This document shows positions 14,597-15,807 of a stretch of DNA of 15,807 nt, piece by piece; the first letter of the stretch is position 1, and every line of letters begins with the position of its first letter. The position numbers were made by a program, and so were the translations under genes. Source of the DNA: DATNFP01 sp035606335 (GTDB taxonomy: Bacteria; Bacteroidota; Bacteroidia; Chitinophagales; Chitinophagaceae); NCBI GenBank assembly GCA_035606335.1, contig DATNFP010000101.1, forward strand, positions 1 to 15,807, in the 5' to 3' direction. Below the pieces are notes generated by a model. It saw nothing but the letters and a program-made list of their open reading frames with translations, ran no database searches and had not been told where the DNA came from.

Positions 14597-15807
14597 TATC
14601 CGGGATTGTTTTTATAAAACTGTTCAATAGTATTATATAGTTCATAAAGGTATGTCTCATCCGTCAATCCATTGCCTATACGTATCTCATGTATCATTTC
14701 TACAAGATACTTCACTGTATTTTCCGGCATTCCTGATTTTATGGTCAATTGTTGTGTAAAGGTTTCGTTCAGGTGGTTTGTATTCAGGTAATAATGATTT
14801 CGCACCCACTCAAGGAAGTGCTGTATCATTTTTTCAGCCAGGTTGTTGTGATTGCCTTTATTATAATACAATCGCCCCACGGTTTCTACAAATGTGACAG
14901 AGCTATTTTCCAATGGTTTTATCACCGGCACGATCCGCTGCCTTCTTTTTCCTTCAAAAATGATATAGATAAGCAGGGTAATGATAGCTATTATCAATGC
15001 CCATTCGGTAGAAGCATATCGCCACAAAACGCTAAAGTCGGAGCCATTTGCGGTACGTTTATAATACTCGTTCCAGTATATATGGCTTATTCCTTTTGGC
15101 AGTGTTTGCCATATGTGGCCCAGGTAATCAATATTGCCCTGTTGTAGTAAGAAATAGTTGCTGAGTACCAGCGGTGCTGCATGTATGGTTATATGTCCGT
15201 CTCCTACTTTATATCTTATAAGATCTATGTTCTCCCCTGCATATCCAAGTGTGTCCGGGCTGGTAGATACACTCACATTATTGCTATCTACCATTCCGGG
15301 ATTTTCATAAAGTACCATTCTCCTCCCGTTGTCTTTTGCACTATCCATCTCAAAATATCCTCTTAGCGAACGCCCTTCATAGCCGTATGATTTTATTGCA
15401 TTTTTTATCTGCAGCAAATTGATGTTCAACCTTCCGTCATTGAACGGATTTAGCTTCGCTTCCTCAATATCAGCTAAGTGTTTGTAGCACCTCAGGTTAT
15501 CTTCCACTTTTTCATCCAGGCGGCTGCAAAACAGCACTACTTCATTTCCTTCATTGGCAAATTGCAATATCTGCCACCACTCCTTGTTCGAAATATAAAA
15601 ATCCAGCCCCACCATTACCAGCAATGATGCGCCATCATAATTATATTTCATACTATTATCAATATCCGTATACCTGAACCAACGCGATACAGCATCCACC
15701 TTCGCATTTGGAAAATAATACTTCAATGATTGATAAGCGAGATAGGTGCCATATGGTTTTTTGTCCTCTTTGTTCAATGTCACATTCCATTTGGTATTCT
15801 TTTTCAC
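14596..15807 (-). CDS. DUF4350 domain membrane protein, N-terminus outside window
   Basis: About 404 codons are visible, and the frame is open at the window edge. The first in-window codon is GTG, but a real start probably lies beyond it, since relatives begin with a membrane helix before the segment seen here (WNVTLNKEDKKPYGTYLAYQSLKYYFP, the DUF4350 entry motif). The extracytoplasmic DUF4350 part spans about residues 5-100: ASLLVMVGLDFYISNKEWWQILQFANEGNEVVLFCS, resembling a glutamine-amidotransferase/GATase-like fold without an obvious catalytic cysteine triad. One membrane helix lies at about 267-284 (TEWALIIAIITLLIYIIF), followed by a basic stop (EGKRRQRIVP). A cytoplasmic tail follows, with helices ending in YNTIEQFYKNNPG. 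The stop codon overlaps the MoxR start by one base. In Bacteroidota, DUF4350 genes commonly precede MoxR and DUF58, so it is likely a membrane partner of that complex. Function is unknown. Confidence 0.88.
   Translation of the reverse strand: MKKNTKWNVTLNKEDKKPYGTYLAYQSLKYYFPNAKVDAVSRWFRYTDIDNSMKYNYDGASLLVMVGLDFYISNKEWWQILQFANEGNEVVLFCSRLDEKVEDNLRCYKHLADIEEAKLNPFNDGRLNINLLQIKNAIKSYGYEGRSLRGYFEMDSAKDNGRRMVLYENPGMVDSNNVSVSTSPDTLGYAGENIDLIRYKVGDGHITIHAAPLVLSNYFLLQQGNIDYLGHIWQTLPKGISHIYWNEYYKRTANGSDFSVLWRYASTEWALIIAIITLLIYIIFEGKRRQRIVPVIKPLENSSVTFVETVGRLYYNKGNHNNLAEKMIQHFLEWVRNHYYLNTNHLNETFTQQLTIKSGMPENTVKYLVEMIHEIRIGNGLTDETYLYELYNTIEQFYKNNPG

Noticed and set aside
14749..15147. 132-codon plus-strand frame opposite the DUF4350 gene
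   Set aside because: Antisense to a gene supported by domain motifs and by the 1-nt overlap with MoxR; no recognisable protein features.
12264..15807. MoxR-DUF58 set as an antiphage defence system
   Set aside because: MoxR/VWA pairs occur in some defence contexts, but no nuclease, toxin or other effector gene is present here and the neighbours are housekeeping or envelope genes; the arrangement matches the common Bacteroidota DUF4350-MoxR-DUF58 set.

Overview
The window is a chromosomal segment of a Bacteroidota bacterium, most like the Chitinophagales/Sphingobacteriales side of the phylum. The evidence is a PorP/SprF-family protein, a protein with a type A C-terminal sorting domain of the type IX secretion system (T9SS), a BamA with the phylum's long third POTRA domain followed by two OmpH/Skp genes, and several promoter-like elements of the Bacteroidota form (TTG, about 20 nt, TAnnTTTG). 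Shine-Dalgarno sequences are mostly absent. The DNA is AT-rich and densely coding. I saw no tRNA, rRNA, CRISPR array, insertion sequence, prophage or attachment site.

Layout. At 1-520 is the C-terminal part of a 3-methyladenine DNA glycosylase (+), which converges on a PorP/SprF-like gene (-) across a shared hairpin terminator. Upstream of the latter on the minus strand is upp (uracil salvage). Divergent from upp, an envelope-biogenesis cluster runs right over 2561-7105: uppS (undecaprenyl diphosphate synthase), bamA (overlapping uppS by 8 nt) and two tandem OmpH/Skp-like periplasmic chaperones. It ends at a strong, probably bidirectional terminator. Everything from 7161 to the window end is on the minus strand: a DUF1684 lipoprotein, lysS, a YCF48/BNR-type propeller lipoprotein, a large secreted T9SS type A cargo protein, and the head-to-tail set DUF4350 (partial), MoxR ATPase and DUF58.

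How the genes work together. UppS makes the lipid carrier for peptidoglycan and surface polysaccharide. BamA inserts outer-membrane barrels and the Skp-like proteins escort unfolded barrels to it. PorP-like proteins and the T9SS cargo belong to the phylum's own secretion route. The MoxR/DUF58/DUF4350 set matches a widespread but poorly understood membrane-associated AAA+/VWA-like module.

I do not see a clearly new system. Most genes are conserved housekeeping or envelope genes. The points most worth a second look are the terminator-like hairpin just before the DUF1684 lipoprotein start, an 8-bp triplicated repeat in the lysS promoter region, the PorP-like gene without an adjacent cargo gene, a probable internal promoter for the second Skp gene, and the secreted T9SS protein of unknown function.
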